From NCBI RefSeq assembly GCF_011682045.1, contig NZ_VVIW01000021.1, positions 1 through 64,000 on the forward strand: DNA of 64,000 nucleotides, written 5' to 3'. Each line of letters opens with the position of its first letter. The first letter of the stretch is position 1. The stretch is from Massilia aquatica. GTDB lineage: Bacteria; Pseudomonadota; Gammaproteobacteria; Burkholderiales; Burkholderiaceae_D. The translations under genes were made by a program, and so were the position numbers. Below the pieces are notes generated by a model that saw only the letters and a list, made by a program, of their open reading frames with translations, was not told the origin of the DNA and searched no databases. Below, one piece after another: positions 43,337 to 51,355 of this stretch.

Positions 43337-43530
43337 GGTCGGCTCATGGGGCTCAGGAGGCGCTGGCTGCTGACGCGGCGCCAGCCAGTTTGGCCTTGCG
43401 ACCTTTTTGCCGCGACAGGGCGGTAGCGCCTTGCACCAGCCAGTACAGCGCAAGCCCCGTCAAAGGGCCAGGCGATGAACTGGCCAGATATGGCGACGGA
43501 TTGGACAAGCCCCTTGGGCTCGTCCCACCC
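43337..43530. other. Region between prsR and tai4 with a weak reverse ORF
   Basis: On the minus strand 43508-43353 can encode about 51 residues with one hydrophobic segment and a basic tail (PLTGLALYWLVQGATALSRQ then KGRKAKLAG). This vaguely recalls a C-terminal sorting helix, but the only start is TTG and no ribosome site is seen. Most likely remnant DNA at the border of the inserted segment. Confidence 0.25.
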
Positions 43531-43941
43531 TTATTCCTTACCGTACGATGGACGAAGCGCCGCGACGGCTTTTTGAATGGCTGCCCGCACAGCTGGCCTG
43601 TCGATCATCTCGACACAGTGCAGTATAGGCAACACCTTGCCCTTTTGCGGCTCTGACTCGTCACGCATCACAGCCACCCCACTCGCTGCGTTTTCCCGTT
43701 TGACCTGCTCTGCGATCTCCGCCATGGCATCAAGATCGCCTTTCATGCGCTGCACAATCACGGCCCCCCAGGCATCGCCTTGATCCTTGGTAAAAGCATC
43801 CGCTTGATAAGTCATGCAGCTCGCTATTGCATAGCCTTCGACGTCGCGCTGTACTGCAGGCCGTGGCGCGTTCGCCGTATTCACGCTGGAGGCGCAGCCG
43901 GCAAGCGCCAGCCCCCATGCGATGCAGACCATGCGCATCAT
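43531..43941 (-). CDS. T6SS amidase immunity protein (Tai4-like)
   Basis: A 136-aa periplasmic protein protecting the producer from the Tae4 effector encoded just upstream. The start MMRMVCIAWGLALAGCASS shows a lipoprotein-type signal (LALAGC). The mature domain has the helical Tai4-like pattern: EGYAIASCMTYQADAFTKDQGDAWGAVIVQRM, then LDAMAEIAEQVKREN and VLPILHCVEMIDRPAVRAAI, with cysteines that may pair. Its ATG overlaps the tae4 stop by four bases. The name rests mainly on the tight pairing plus layout; the immunity sequence alone is a weaker match. Confidence 0.8.
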   Translation of the reverse strand: MMRMVCIAWGLALAGCASSVNTANAPRPAVQRDVEGYAIASCMTYQADAFTKDQGDAWGAVIVQRMKGDLDAMAEIAEQVKRENAASGVAVMRDESEPQKGKVLPILHCVEMIDRPAVRAAIQKAVAALRPSYGKE

Positions 43942-44459
43942 GCAAGTTCCCAAAATTCGCCCTTTGACGTTTTAACGTCAGAATTAGCCGGGTTGACATA
44001 GCTTGAATAATCATCGTGCCCCGGCTCACGATAGTTCGATCCATTCCACAGAGCGATATGTCCGGTAGCACCGGCCCAATTGACGCTGAAGGCGATAATA
44101 CCTTGACGAGTCTTGAACTGGTCGTCATAGGGACTCATGTCATCCACGCTTGGTTTGCCCAAGACTTTGAACAGATAATTTCTGAAATCAGCCACGCCGT
44201 AGATAATGCGAGAACCATCCTTCGCACCCAAGGTCCGCGCGCCGACTGAATTCGCCAAGACTGAGCTGATCGGGGCGCCAGCTTTGTTGAAGGCGACACT
44301 CAAGCGACTGGCACACGCATTTCCATTTGGCCCGAAACCAGGAAGATTGATATTTTTCTCAGCTGCGCCGCCAAGCATGGTGTACAAGTCTTTCATCGTT
44401 TTGTATTGGACATGGTCTGGAAACTCCAGCCATAGCCTTTGAAAATTTGGCTTGATCAC
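43938..44459 (-). CDS. tae4: T6SS peptidoglycan amidase effector Tae4
   Basis: A 173-aa NlpC/P60-like DL-endopeptidase delivered by type VI secretion, cleaving the D-Glu-mDAP bond in target cells. Family signature: MIKPNFQRLWLEFPDHVQYK at the start, FGPNGNACASRLSVAFNKAG with catalytic Cys49, and TGHIALWNGSNY with catalytic His134. The GTG at 44459 has AAGGA six bases upstream; a TTG at 44483 is possible but lacks a ribosome site. No signal peptide, as expected. No T6SS structural genes are in the window, so it is an orphan effector locus inserted in the exopolysaccharide region. Confidence 0.9.
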   Translation of the reverse strand: MIKPNFQRLWLEFPDHVQYKTMKDLYTMLGGAAEKNINLPGFGPNGNACASRLSVAFNKAGAPISSVLANSVGARTLGAKDGSRIIYGVADFRNYLFKVLGKPSVDDMSPYDDQFKTRQGIIAFSVNWAGATGHIALWNGSNYREPGHDDYSSYVNPANSDVKTSKGEFWELA

Positions 44460-44483
44460 AAGATGTCCTTCTTTGTCATTCAA

Positions 44484-44972
44484 TTAATAATTAAATTCCA
44501 TAGAATCATTCCCATTTCGCGCCAAACTGCCTTCGCACCGACAGCGCTGCCGCTCGGACCAATATAGACATCATGCAGGGCATTGTCAACTTGCCATTGT
44601 AGAAATTCAGATAAAATTCTGCCCGTGCATTTCTCCGCTATAACAGATAAGAAAGCAACCCGCACAGGAGAGAAATTGCTCTATGCCGTTTTGAGTGGAA
44701 CTGGACGGCCGCCACGGTAAATGGTAGATCGCAACGGAGCGGCGGCTGGTTGTAGTGGATTGGCCGGAAGGTTTTTTAACTCGGTGCGAAATCCGCGGGC
44801 GGCCCGTTTGACTTGTTGCATGGTAGCGGAAGTCAACTTCCACTCAAAACGACATTGGGCCGTCCTCACTCTCGAATGGCGGCATTGACCCCTTGCCCCT
44901 TCTTTTTGGTACTTTTTCGAGAATACAAGAGCTTTCAGTTTTTATACTCGGCTGGCTTAACCTCCGGATTAC
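44484..44972. other. Degenerate accessory DNA upstream of tae4
   Basis: A/T-richer than the flanks. On the minus strand 44665-44480 reads as a 61-residue fragment ending GPSGSAVGAKAVWREMGMIL before a stop that overlaps the TTG upstream of tae4; it could be the end of a lost gene. 44869-44681 reads MQQVKRAARGFRTEL...GGRPVPLKTA; ARGFR recalls transposase C-termini (ISL3 type), but this is weak. No intact gene is supported here. Confidence 0.35.
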
Positions 44973-45151
44973 CTAATACAATGGACTCATTCTTTCCAGC
45001 ACTAATTCACCCATTACTCGGCCAATTCCGTACCGAAATCATTGAACTCTTTCTCTGTACAGTTCTCCTGAGAAAAATTAATTGAGCTATCTGATAGCTT
45101 CATTATTTCAATCAGTCTTCGACTTATCTCTGCGGCGATGTGAGTTTTCAT
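44973..45151 (-). pseudogene. Frameshifted small helical protein gene
   Basis: The ORF MKTHIAAEISRRLIEIMKLS...NCTEKEFNDFGTELAE stops after 45 residues at 45014. It resembles a small-protein family that I recall as having EF..YR.AIG.VMGEL near the end. Skipping one base at GATTTCGG gives FRYGIGRVMGELVLERMSPL and a stop at 44973. An AAGGGAAG ribosome site precedes the ATG. A single-base deletion in an otherwise normal gene is the simplest reading. Confidence 0.5.
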
Positions 45152-45455
45152 ATTTATCTTCCCTTGGAAAATGACTGGCGGCGCAAAGGTGCATGGTTTT
45201 TCCCGTCCTCTACGTGAAGAATGCTGGCGGAAGTTGCCAGTGAGAAAATCAAGCTTAGCGGATGCAGGGAGGAGAATATTGCCTTTGTGCAAGTACACAC
45301 TTGCGGCGACGACTTACTGCCAGATAAAAATCGTGGGAGAGATCCCTTTGTGGCGGATTGCAATCGCTCGTCCAGGCGACATAATGGCGATCATCGCCAC
45401 AGCGTGTATAGCTGACAAAAAGCCGAAGTGACCGGCCCTTCGCCAGCGCCACTGA
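45152..45455. other. Intergenic DNA, no gene recognised
   Basis: About 300 bp between the frameshifted small gene and the first Sel1-repeat gene. Several short ORFs overlap on both strands, but none has a ribosome site or protein-like composition. Confidence 0.4.
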
Positions 45456-46283
45456 TCAGGGATGCGCCCCGGCAGGCTTCGGGTAGCCCTTCAAATTGTC
45501 GCGTGCGACTTTCGACCCCAGCCGCAAAGCATCTTGAATGAGTTCCCAGCCTTTGACCTGATCCTTCTCGACGCCGGCACCTTCGTAAAGAGCGGCGCCG
45601 ACATGGAACATGGCGTCCGGATGATGTTGCGCACCCGCTTTCCAGAACCACTGCAGCGCTGTCCCAAAATTGCGCTGCACCCCTTCGCCATTCAGATGCA
45701 GCAATCCCATTTCATACTGGGCTACCGGGTGGCCGACATCCGCCGCTTTCCGAATCCATTCCGCCGCCTTCTTCAAATCGATCTGGGTGCCGTCGCCTTT
45801 TATGTAGAACAAGCCCAAGTCAAGCTGCGCGCCCACGAACCCGGTATCGGCGGACTTCTGCATGATGTTGAAAGCCATCTCAGGGTTCCTGGCCACACTC
45901 CAGCCGTTCAGATAGTACAGCGACAGGATGTACAGGCCTTCGGGATGGTTTTGCGCGGCAGCGCGTTCCAGCCAGCGGAATCCCTCGTCGGGATCGTTGA
46001 ATTGGCGGTGCAGTTTTCTTGCATACTCGACCTGCGCGTCGGCGTCGCCATCTTCCGCCGCCCGTTTCAGGCCCGCGAGCGCCGGCGTGCGCGGCGCAAT
46101 CTGGCGTTCCTCGGCGATCGTCTTGCGATTTTTTCCGTCCGCCTGCGGCACCTCGGCCGACGCCGCGCCGCAGGCCAGCAGCACGGTGGCGCACAGCAGC
46201 AGGCGTGCTTTCAAGACGCCGCGCGCAGGACGCATGAACGTAGCGCCGCCAGAGCGCTGTCGTGTTTTTTCACTGTGTTGCAT
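45456..46283 (-). CDS. Sel1-repeat secreted protein, copy 1
   Basis: A 275-aa periplasmic or secreted protein. A basic N-terminus of about 30 residues (MQHSEKTRQRSGGATFMRPA) precedes the hydrophobic signal LLLCATVLLACGAASAEV. Sel1-like helical repeats span about 70-265: DADAQVEYARKLHRQF, PEGLYILSLYYLNGWSV, VGAQLDLGLFYIKGDGT, PVAQYEMGLLHLNGEGV and PDAMFHVGAALYEGAGV. Such repeats mediate protein contacts. Start ATG has GGAG seven bases upstream. It follows a close paralogue of equal length, 32 bp away; together they look like a tandem duplication. The specific role is unknown. Confidence 0.82.
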   Translation of the reverse strand: MQHSEKTRQRSGGATFMRPARGVLKARLLLCATVLLACGAASAEVPQADGKNRKTIAEERQIAPRTPALAGLKRAAEDGDADAQVEYARKLHRQFNDPDEGFRWLERAAAQNHPEGLYILSLYYLNGWSVARNPEMAFNIMQKSADTGFVGAQLDLGLFYIKGDGTQIDLKKAAEWIRKAADVGHPVAQYEMGLLHLNGEGVQRNFGTALQWFWKAGAQHHPDAMFHVGAALYEGAGVEKDQVKGWELIQDALRLGSKVARDNLKGYPKPAGAHP

Positions 46284-46315
46284 GTTATCGCTCCTTAACA
46301 ACCGTCATCGGGACA

Positions 46316-47143
46316 TCAAGGACGCGCGCCAGCCGGCTTGGGGTAGTTTTTGCTATTGTCGTTGGCAACCTTGGAACCCAGGCGCAGGGCTTCCTGGATC
46401 ATTGCCCAGCCCTGTTCCGGGTTTTTATCCGTACCCGAACCTTCATACATGGCGGCGCCAATATAGAACATCGCATCGGGATGGTTTTGCTGTGCCGCTT
46501 TATTAAACCATCGCAGCGCTTCCAGGAAGTCGCGTTTCACCCCTTCGCCATTCAGGTTCAGCAAACCCATTTCATATTGCGCTACCGGCAGGCCGGCGGC
46601 AGCCGCCTTCGAAATCCATTCGGCCGCCTTGTTCAAATCCTGTTTGGTGCCAGTGGCTTTGATGTAGAACAGGCCCAGGTCCAGTTCGGCCCAGTGGTAG
46701 CCCTTCTCGGCGGAGGCCTGCATCATTTTGAAAGCCAGTCCGGGGCTTTTGATGCCGCTCCAGCCGTTGGCATAGTACAGCGCTAGCCCATACAAGCCTT
46801 CCGGGTGGCCTTGCGCGGCAGCCCGTTCCATCCAGCGGAAACCCTCGATCGGATCGTCGAATTGCTGATGCAGATATTTCGCATACGCGACCTGCGCTGC
46901 GGCGTCGCCATCTTCGGCCGCGCGTTTCACCGGGGCCAGCGCCGGCGAGCGTGGCGGGATCTTGCGTTCCTCGGCGATCGTCTTGCGATTTTGGGCGTCA
47001 GCCCTTTGCACCTCGGCCGAGGCGGCACCGCAGGCCAGCAGCGCGGCAGCGCACAGCAACAGGCGGGCTTTCAAGGCGACGCGCGCAGGGCGTTCGGACG
47101 CATTGCTGGCGATCCGCTGTCGGGTTTTTCCATTGTTTTGCAT
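46316..47143 (-). CDS. Sel1-repeat secreted protein, copy 2
   Basis: A 275-aa paralogue of 45456-46283, collinear from start to end: MQNNGKTRQRIASNASERPA, the signal LLLCAAALLACGAASAEV, then the repeats (AAAQVAYAKYLHQQF, PEGLYGLALYYANGWSG, AELDLGLFYIKATGT, PVAQYEMGLLNLNGEGV, PDAMFYIGAAMYEGSGT). Both end in NYPKPAGARP/GYPKPAGAHP. The start has GGAG seven bases upstream. This copy is the upstream gene of the pair. A membrane-anchored signal instead of cleavage at ASA is possible because of the long basic leader. Confidence 0.82.
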   Translation of the reverse strand: MQNNGKTRQRIASNASERPARVALKARLLLCAAALLACGAASAEVQRADAQNRKTIAEERKIPPRSPALAPVKRAAEDGDAAAQVAYAKYLHQQFDDPIEGFRWMERAAAQGHPEGLYGLALYYANGWSGIKSPGLAFKMMQASAEKGYHWAELDLGLFYIKATGTKQDLNKAAEWISKAAAAGLPVAQYEMGLLNLNGEGVKRDFLEALRWFNKAAQQNHPDAMFYIGAAMYEGSGTDKNPEQGWAMIQEALRLGSKVANDNSKNYPKPAGARP

Positions 47144-47292
47144 TGCGTAGCTCCTTCAAGACCGACATCGAATATGTCCGGACGGCCATATTGCAGACCG
47201 TAAAGCCATTATAGGAAGGAGAATGGACGGAGTGTAAATATTTACGCCTTTGCGTTGCGTCCGGAGCTACTTGTTTGGCCGGGTTCCGCTAT

Positions 47293-48483
47293 CTATTTTT
47301 TGGCGGCCATGGGCGTTGTAAAATCCGGCCCCGCAAACGTCCACGGAATGATCCATCCGGCGCATGCCAGCAGCACCTGGGTAATATCGCCAAAACGCCC
47401 CGGCAAGCCTTGCTGCGACCATTCCAGCCAGAATACCGCCGCCGCAATCGCCACCGTGCCGATCACCACCACCGGCTGGCGGTGCCCGATCGGCGTGATC
47501 GAACGCGCAAAACAGGCGATCGCGAAAAACGGCCAGAAAATCTCCAGGATATTCTGCAATCCCGACAGCGAACGCATTTGCCCCACCAGCGGAATCCAGT
47601 TAAAGGCGTAGATCATGCCATCCGGCCCCGGCGCCAGTTCGCTGATGACGAAACCGGCGCCGATCAGCGCCATGCCCATCCACGCGGCCCGGCGCACGCG
47701 GCGTACAACAAGCAGCACCATCCACGCGGCCACCGCGCCGGCGACGGCTTCGAGCGAGAGTTGGCGTCCCTCGACGATGATCTTGAGCATCAGCACGCAA
47801 GCCACCAGCGAACCGAACAGCAATAAAGCCGGCTTGTCGTCGCGTGTGACCGTGTGCGCCAGCAAGCCCAGGCCGGCCAGGTAGCCGGCGTAGGTCAGCA
47901 CTTGGGCGATCTGCATGGTTTCCGGCGCGCGCAGCGACTCGTAGAGCAGCGCCAGCCCGTGCCGCACTTGGCCGACATCGAAGGTCGGCACCAGCGGGCT
48001 GGTTTGCGACAGCGCCCACAGCGCCAGCGCCGCCAGACCCAGGTTGGGCAAGGTGCCCGTGCGTAACCAGTGCGCGCGCAGGGCCACCAGGCGCGGCCCG
48101 CCCACGGCGTGGCCGTGCAACAGGGACGCAAGCAGGCCGCCGGCCACGCTGCCGAAAATATTCAAGACCAGGTCGATGCGCGAGGCGTCCCGGCTGGGCA
48201 GGAATTGCTGGATCGCTTCCATCGACAGGCTCAGCACGCCGCCAGCCACGGCGGCGGTCACCAGCGCCACGCCAAAGCGCGTGCTGCGCATCAGCCAGGC
48301 CACCATGAACAGGCCGAACGGCATGTAGGCGAGCACGTTCTGGACCAGGTCGGCCTTTTCCACGCGCGCGGGGTTGGCGAACAGGAAGCTGAACAGGGGA
48401 GCGAGCGGCTCGCTCCAGCCGCTGAACGGATACAGGCTGCCGTAGACGATCAGGACCAGGAAGACGAGGACCAGGCGACGCAT
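47293..48483 (-). CDS. VanZ-family membrane protein
   Basis: A 396-aa inner-membrane protein with about ten membrane segments. The first half is the VanZ-like domain (MRRLVLVFLVLIVYGSLYPFSGW, VQNVLAYMPFGLFMVAWLM, SLSMEAIQQFLPSRDASRIDLVLNIFGSVAGG), with the conserved E..Q and D...N residues. The second half adds five further helices. VanZ-like proteins are regularly found in exosortase-A exopolysaccharide loci (recollection). It starts 57 bp after the TPR gene stop and belongs to the same minus-strand operon. Confidence 0.85.
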   Translation of the reverse strand: MRRLVLVFLVLIVYGSLYPFSGWSEPLAPLFSFLFANPARVEKADLVQNVLAYMPFGLFMVAWLMRSTRFGVALVTAAVAGGVLSLSMEAIQQFLPSRDASRIDLVLNIFGSVAGGLLASLLHGHAVGGPRLVALRAHWLRTGTLPNLGLAALALWALSQTSPLVPTFDVGQVRHGLALLYESLRAPETMQIAQVLTYAGYLAGLGLLAHTVTRDDKPALLLFGSLVACVLMLKIIVEGRQLSLEAVAGAVAAWMVLLVVRRVRRAAWMGMALIGAGFVISELAPGPDGMIYAFNWIPLVGQMRSLSGLQNILEIFWPFFAIACFARSITPIGHRQPVVVIGTVAIAAAVFWLEWSQQGLPGRFGDITQVLLACAGWIIPWTFAGPDFTTPMAAKK

Positions 48484-48539
48484 CGGCAGGCCTCAGTCGG
48501 TGCCGGGACGGCGGCGCCAGCCCGGTTGCAGCGTGCCCC

Positions 48540-49166
48540 TCATTGCGCCGGCTCGTCCCATTTGCCGGCCGCGACCAGCTTGTTCTTGAGTCCCGGCAAA
48601 GGAAAGCCCAGCGCGTAGGCCTTTTTCGCGTGCAAGAGCGACTTGGCGTACTCTTTTTTCTTGAGGTAGGCGAGCCCGGCGTTGTAATTAATGGTCGGGT
48701 CTTCCGGCGCCATCTCGACAGCGGTGGCGAACATGCCGACCGCGTCGTCGGTCTTGCCGAGCGCCAGCAGATAGGTGCCGTAGGTGGCGCGCACGGCAGC
48801 GTCATCCGGCGCGAAGCGGATCGCGCGGTTGAAATAGCATTCCACCGGCCACTTGGTCGCCGGCACTTTGACCTGTTTGTCGCGCAAGGCGACCATGGCC
48901 AGGGTGGCCAGCGCACGCGGGTGGTTGGGAATGGCGCGCAGGGTGTAGTCGAGGTCGCCGCCAAGATAGCTGGTGTTGCCCTTGATGCCGGCTTCGACCT
49001 CGGGCGTGAAGTGCGCGTTCTCGACGATTTCCAGGTTGACTTCGCCGCGCTTGCGGTAGTCGAGCGGACCGTAGTGATTCTTCAGTTCGCCGCAATAGTT
49101 GACGGCGTGGGCGCCGGTCGAGGTCAGCAGCACGGCGCCGGCTAACAGGTAAGGCAATAGTTTCAT
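48540..49166 (-). CDS. Secreted TPR protein of the XrtA locus
   Basis: A 208-aa periplasmic protein with signal peptide MKLLPYLLAGAVLLTSTGAHA, mature start VNYCGELKNHYGPLDYRK. TPR-like helices follow: LATLAMVALRDKQ, ECYFNRAIRFAPDDAAVRATYGTYLLALGKTDDAVGMFATAVEMAPEDPTINYNAGLAYLKKKEYAKSLLHAKKAYALG. Start ATG at 49166 has GAGG six bases upstream; two further in-frame ATGs upstream give poorer N-termini. It lies between the fused hydrolase and vanZ genes. It is much shorter than PrsT, the usual TPR lipoprotein of these loci. Confidence 0.8.
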   Translation of the reverse strand: MKLLPYLLAGAVLLTSTGAHAVNYCGELKNHYGPLDYRKRGEVNLEIVENAHFTPEVEAGIKGNTSYLGGDLDYTLRAIPNHPRALATLAMVALRDKQVKVPATKWPVECYFNRAIRFAPDDAAVRATYGTYLLALGKTDDAVGMFATAVEMAPEDPTINYNAGLAYLKKKEYAKSLLHAKKAYALGFPLPGLKNKLVAAGKWDEPAQ

Positions 49167-49200
49167 CAATATCCTCTTATATGGCATGAAGGCGGCGCGC

Positions 49201-50988
49201 TTACCACGAGCGCAGCCAGTCGCCGGTCCAGTGCAGCACCTGGTCTTTCCACACGCGGCGCGAAAATGTGTGGTCCGCTTCAACTAATGTCTGGCGCGAC
49301 ACCTGCGGCCCGGCCAGCAAGCCTTGCCACTGCGCCGATCCGGCGGCGGTGTCGAGAAACTCCTGGGCGGTCAGGTCGGCGCCGCTGATGATCAACAGCA
49401 CCTTGCCGCGAAAGCGCGCCAGCCCGGCCTGCATGCGCTCGGGCAGCGACGCCGGCGCGGCGGCCGCTCCGGACGACACACCGCCCTTGCCCTTGCCGAA
49501 CGCGGCGCCGGCGATGCGCAAAAACGAGCCGGCGGCCGCGCCCACATTCAATTGTCCGCGCAGGATCTTTTTCCACAGTTCGGGGTCAAACAATCGGGCG
49601 CGGTAATAGTGCTTGATGGTGGCCTTGGCGTGGCCGCCGCTGGTGCGCACCCACGGGTTGAGCAGCACCAGCCCGGTGACGCGGGCATCGTCGGCGGCGT
49701 AGAAAATCGCGGCCGAGGCGCCGTCGCACAAGCCCCAGATGACCACTTCTTCCACGCCGGGCACGGCCTTGAACAAGTTGTCGACGGCGGCGCGCAGGTC
49801 CTCGCCCACCACCTCGAAGTCGCGCATGGCGCCGTGGCTGTCGCCCATGCCGCGGTAGTCGAAGCGCAGCGCGGCGATGCCTTGCGCGGCCAGGCCGCGC
49901 GCAAGGGTGGTGAACTGGCGGTGGCTGCCGACCCGGTACTGCGGGCCGCCGACCACGATCAGCACGGCGCGCCTGGCCGCTTGCGCAGGCACGCTGAGAA
50001 TGCCGAACAGGGCTTCGCCGCCGCAACTAAAACCCAGCACGTCTTCGCGGTAGCCGGGGAGCGCCGCCAGCGGGCCAGCGGGGCGCGCACGGTGTGCCTG
50101 CGGCATGCCGCCGTCGGCCGCCACCACCGGCGGCGCACCGTCGAACAGGGCCGACGTGGCCGCCAGCAGCGCGGGCGACTCGGCGATTTCCTGGGTCGAC
50201 CAGAATGGCGTGCAGCTCACTTGTTGCAGATGCAGGTCGACCCCGGCCTCGCGCCAGGCGTCGGCCAGGCGCGTCACGGCCGGCGGGAGCGGACGCTCGG
50301 CCGAGGCCGAGGTTTCCAGCCAGTGCACCGGGCAGCCCAGCGGCGCCAGCTTGCCCGCGTCCTTGCTGTCGATGGCGGCGGCCAGGGCCGGGGCGATTTC
50401 GTAGCCGGCCACTTCCAGCATCTGGCCGCCGAGCAGGGTGGCGCGCAAGGCGCTGGTGCCGCCGCTTTTAGCGGCCGCCTTGCCGTCGCCGCCCTCGGCC
50501 AGCATGGCATTGGCGGTGAGCAAGCGCAAGAATTGGGTGAGGAAAGTGGTGCCGTTCTGTACCGGCTGCCACAGCACCAGCCGGGCAATAGGATGGCGCG
50601 CCTGGTGCGCGTAGTCCAGCGCCAGCAAGGCGCCCAGGCGCAGGCCCCACAGGGTCAGCGGCGCGTCCAGGCGCGCCGACAGCCAGGCGCAGCCGGCGGC
50701 CAGGTCGTCTTTCCAGATTTCCCAGCGGGCTTCGGCAAACTCGCCGCTGCTGTCGCCGCTGCCGTACAGGTCGAGCTGGAGCACGCCGTAGCCCTGCTGC
50801 GCCAGCGCGCGCGCCTGCAGGGCGGCCATGCGGCGCGCCTTGTTCATTTCGTCGCCGAAAGGATGGACGTACAGGATCGCGCCACGGCAGTGCGCGCCGG
50901 CGGGCGGGTGGAACAGGCAGAAACGTTGTCCCAAGTCCGTCTGGAGAAAGAAGGGCTCGGCCCCCGGCGGCTTGGGAGGGGCAGTCAT
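49201..50988 (-). CDS. Fused exosortase-A-associated hydrolases 2 and 1
   Basis: A 595-aa protein made of two alpha/beta-hydrolase units usually encoded by separate genes in XrtA loci. The N-terminal half (about 1-280) matches hydrolase 2 (FFLQTDLGQRFCLFHPPAGAHCRGAILYVHPFGDEMNKARRM, LYGSGDSSGEF, with LWGLRLGALL at the nucleophile position as in TIGR03101). The C-terminal half (about 310-595) matches hydrolase 1 (TIGR03100; FSCGGEALFGILSVP, YRGMGDSHGAMRDF, IWGLCDGASAAIFYA with a Cys nucleophile elbow, ADHTFSRRVWKDQV). It starts one base into the acyl carrier stop. The substrates are thought to be acylated polymer precursors. Confidence 0.88.
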   Translation of the reverse strand: MTAPPKPPGAEPFFLQTDLGQRFCLFHPPAGAHCRGAILYVHPFGDEMNKARRMAALQARALAQQGYGVLQLDLYGSGDSSGEFAEARWEIWKDDLAAGCAWLSARLDAPLTLWGLRLGALLALDYAHQARHPIARLVLWQPVQNGTTFLTQFLRLLTANAMLAEGGDGKAAAKSGGTSALRATLLGGQMLEVAGYEIAPALAAAIDSKDAGKLAPLGCPVHWLETSASAERPLPPAVTRLADAWREAGVDLHLQQVSCTPFWSTQEIAESPALLAATSALFDGAPPVVAADGGMPQAHRARPAGPLAALPGYREDVLGFSCGGEALFGILSVPAQAARRAVLIVVGGPQYRVGSHRQFTTLARGLAAQGIAALRFDYRGMGDSHGAMRDFEVVGEDLRAAVDNLFKAVPGVEEVVIWGLCDGASAAIFYAADDARVTGLVLLNPWVRTSGGHAKATIKHYYRARLFDPELWKKILRGQLNVGAAAGSFLRIAGAAFGKGKGGVSSGAAAAPASLPERMQAGLARFRGKVLLIISGADLTAQEFLDTAAGSAQWQGLLAGPQVSRQTLVEADHTFSRRVWKDQVLHWTGDWLRSW

Positions 50989-51233
50989 CAGGCCAGTTTT
51001 TGCTTGACGAAGGCGTTCAGGCTGCCCAGCGTTTCGAAGGTGCTGGCGCTGATTTCGTCGTCGTCGATGGTGATGCCGAAGTGTTCTTCGAGCGCGGCCA
51101 TCAGGTTCACCACCGCCATCGAGTCGAGCTCGGGGATGCTGCCCAGCAGGGCCGATTGTTCGTTCAGTTCCTTGCCGGCATCGCCCAGGCTGAGCACGTC
51201 GGTGAGGATGGTTTTGATGTCTTCGAGATACAT
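50988..51233 (-). CDS. Acyl carrier protein of the XrtA locus
   Basis: An 81-aa phosphopantetheine carrier: MYLEDIKTILTDVLSLGDAGKELNE. The 4'-phosphopantetheine serine is in the PELDSMAVVNLMAAL motif, followed by EEHFGITIDDDEISASTFETLGSL. The start at 51233 gives a standard ACP; in-frame codons upstream are not protein-like. It works with the acyl-CoA ligase (54000) and the fused hydrolase whose ATG overlaps its stop by one base. Single-domain ACPs are a fixed part of exosortase-A exopolysaccharide loci. Confidence 0.9.
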   Translation of the reverse strand: MYLEDIKTILTDVLSLGDAGKELNEQSALLGSIPELDSMAVVNLMAALEEHFGITIDDDEISASTFETLGSLNAFVKQKLA

Positions 51234-51355
51234 GGAAATCCTAGATGGAAATGCGTGGGAATTTGTTGGTGGTATTTTTTCTCCGGCGGGAGATCGCGAC
51301 ATGGTACACGGCGCCCGGACAAACAGTCCAGAGCGCTACCGTGCATGCGCGCGCC

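Noticed and set aside
43353-43508. Small gene with PEP-CTERM-like sorting tail
   Set aside because: Only a TTG start, no ribosome site, no Pro-Glu-Pro motif; more likely remnant DNA.
44681-44869. Transposase remnant (ARGFR motif)
   Set aside because: Too short and too weak a match; no inverted repeats or target duplication found.
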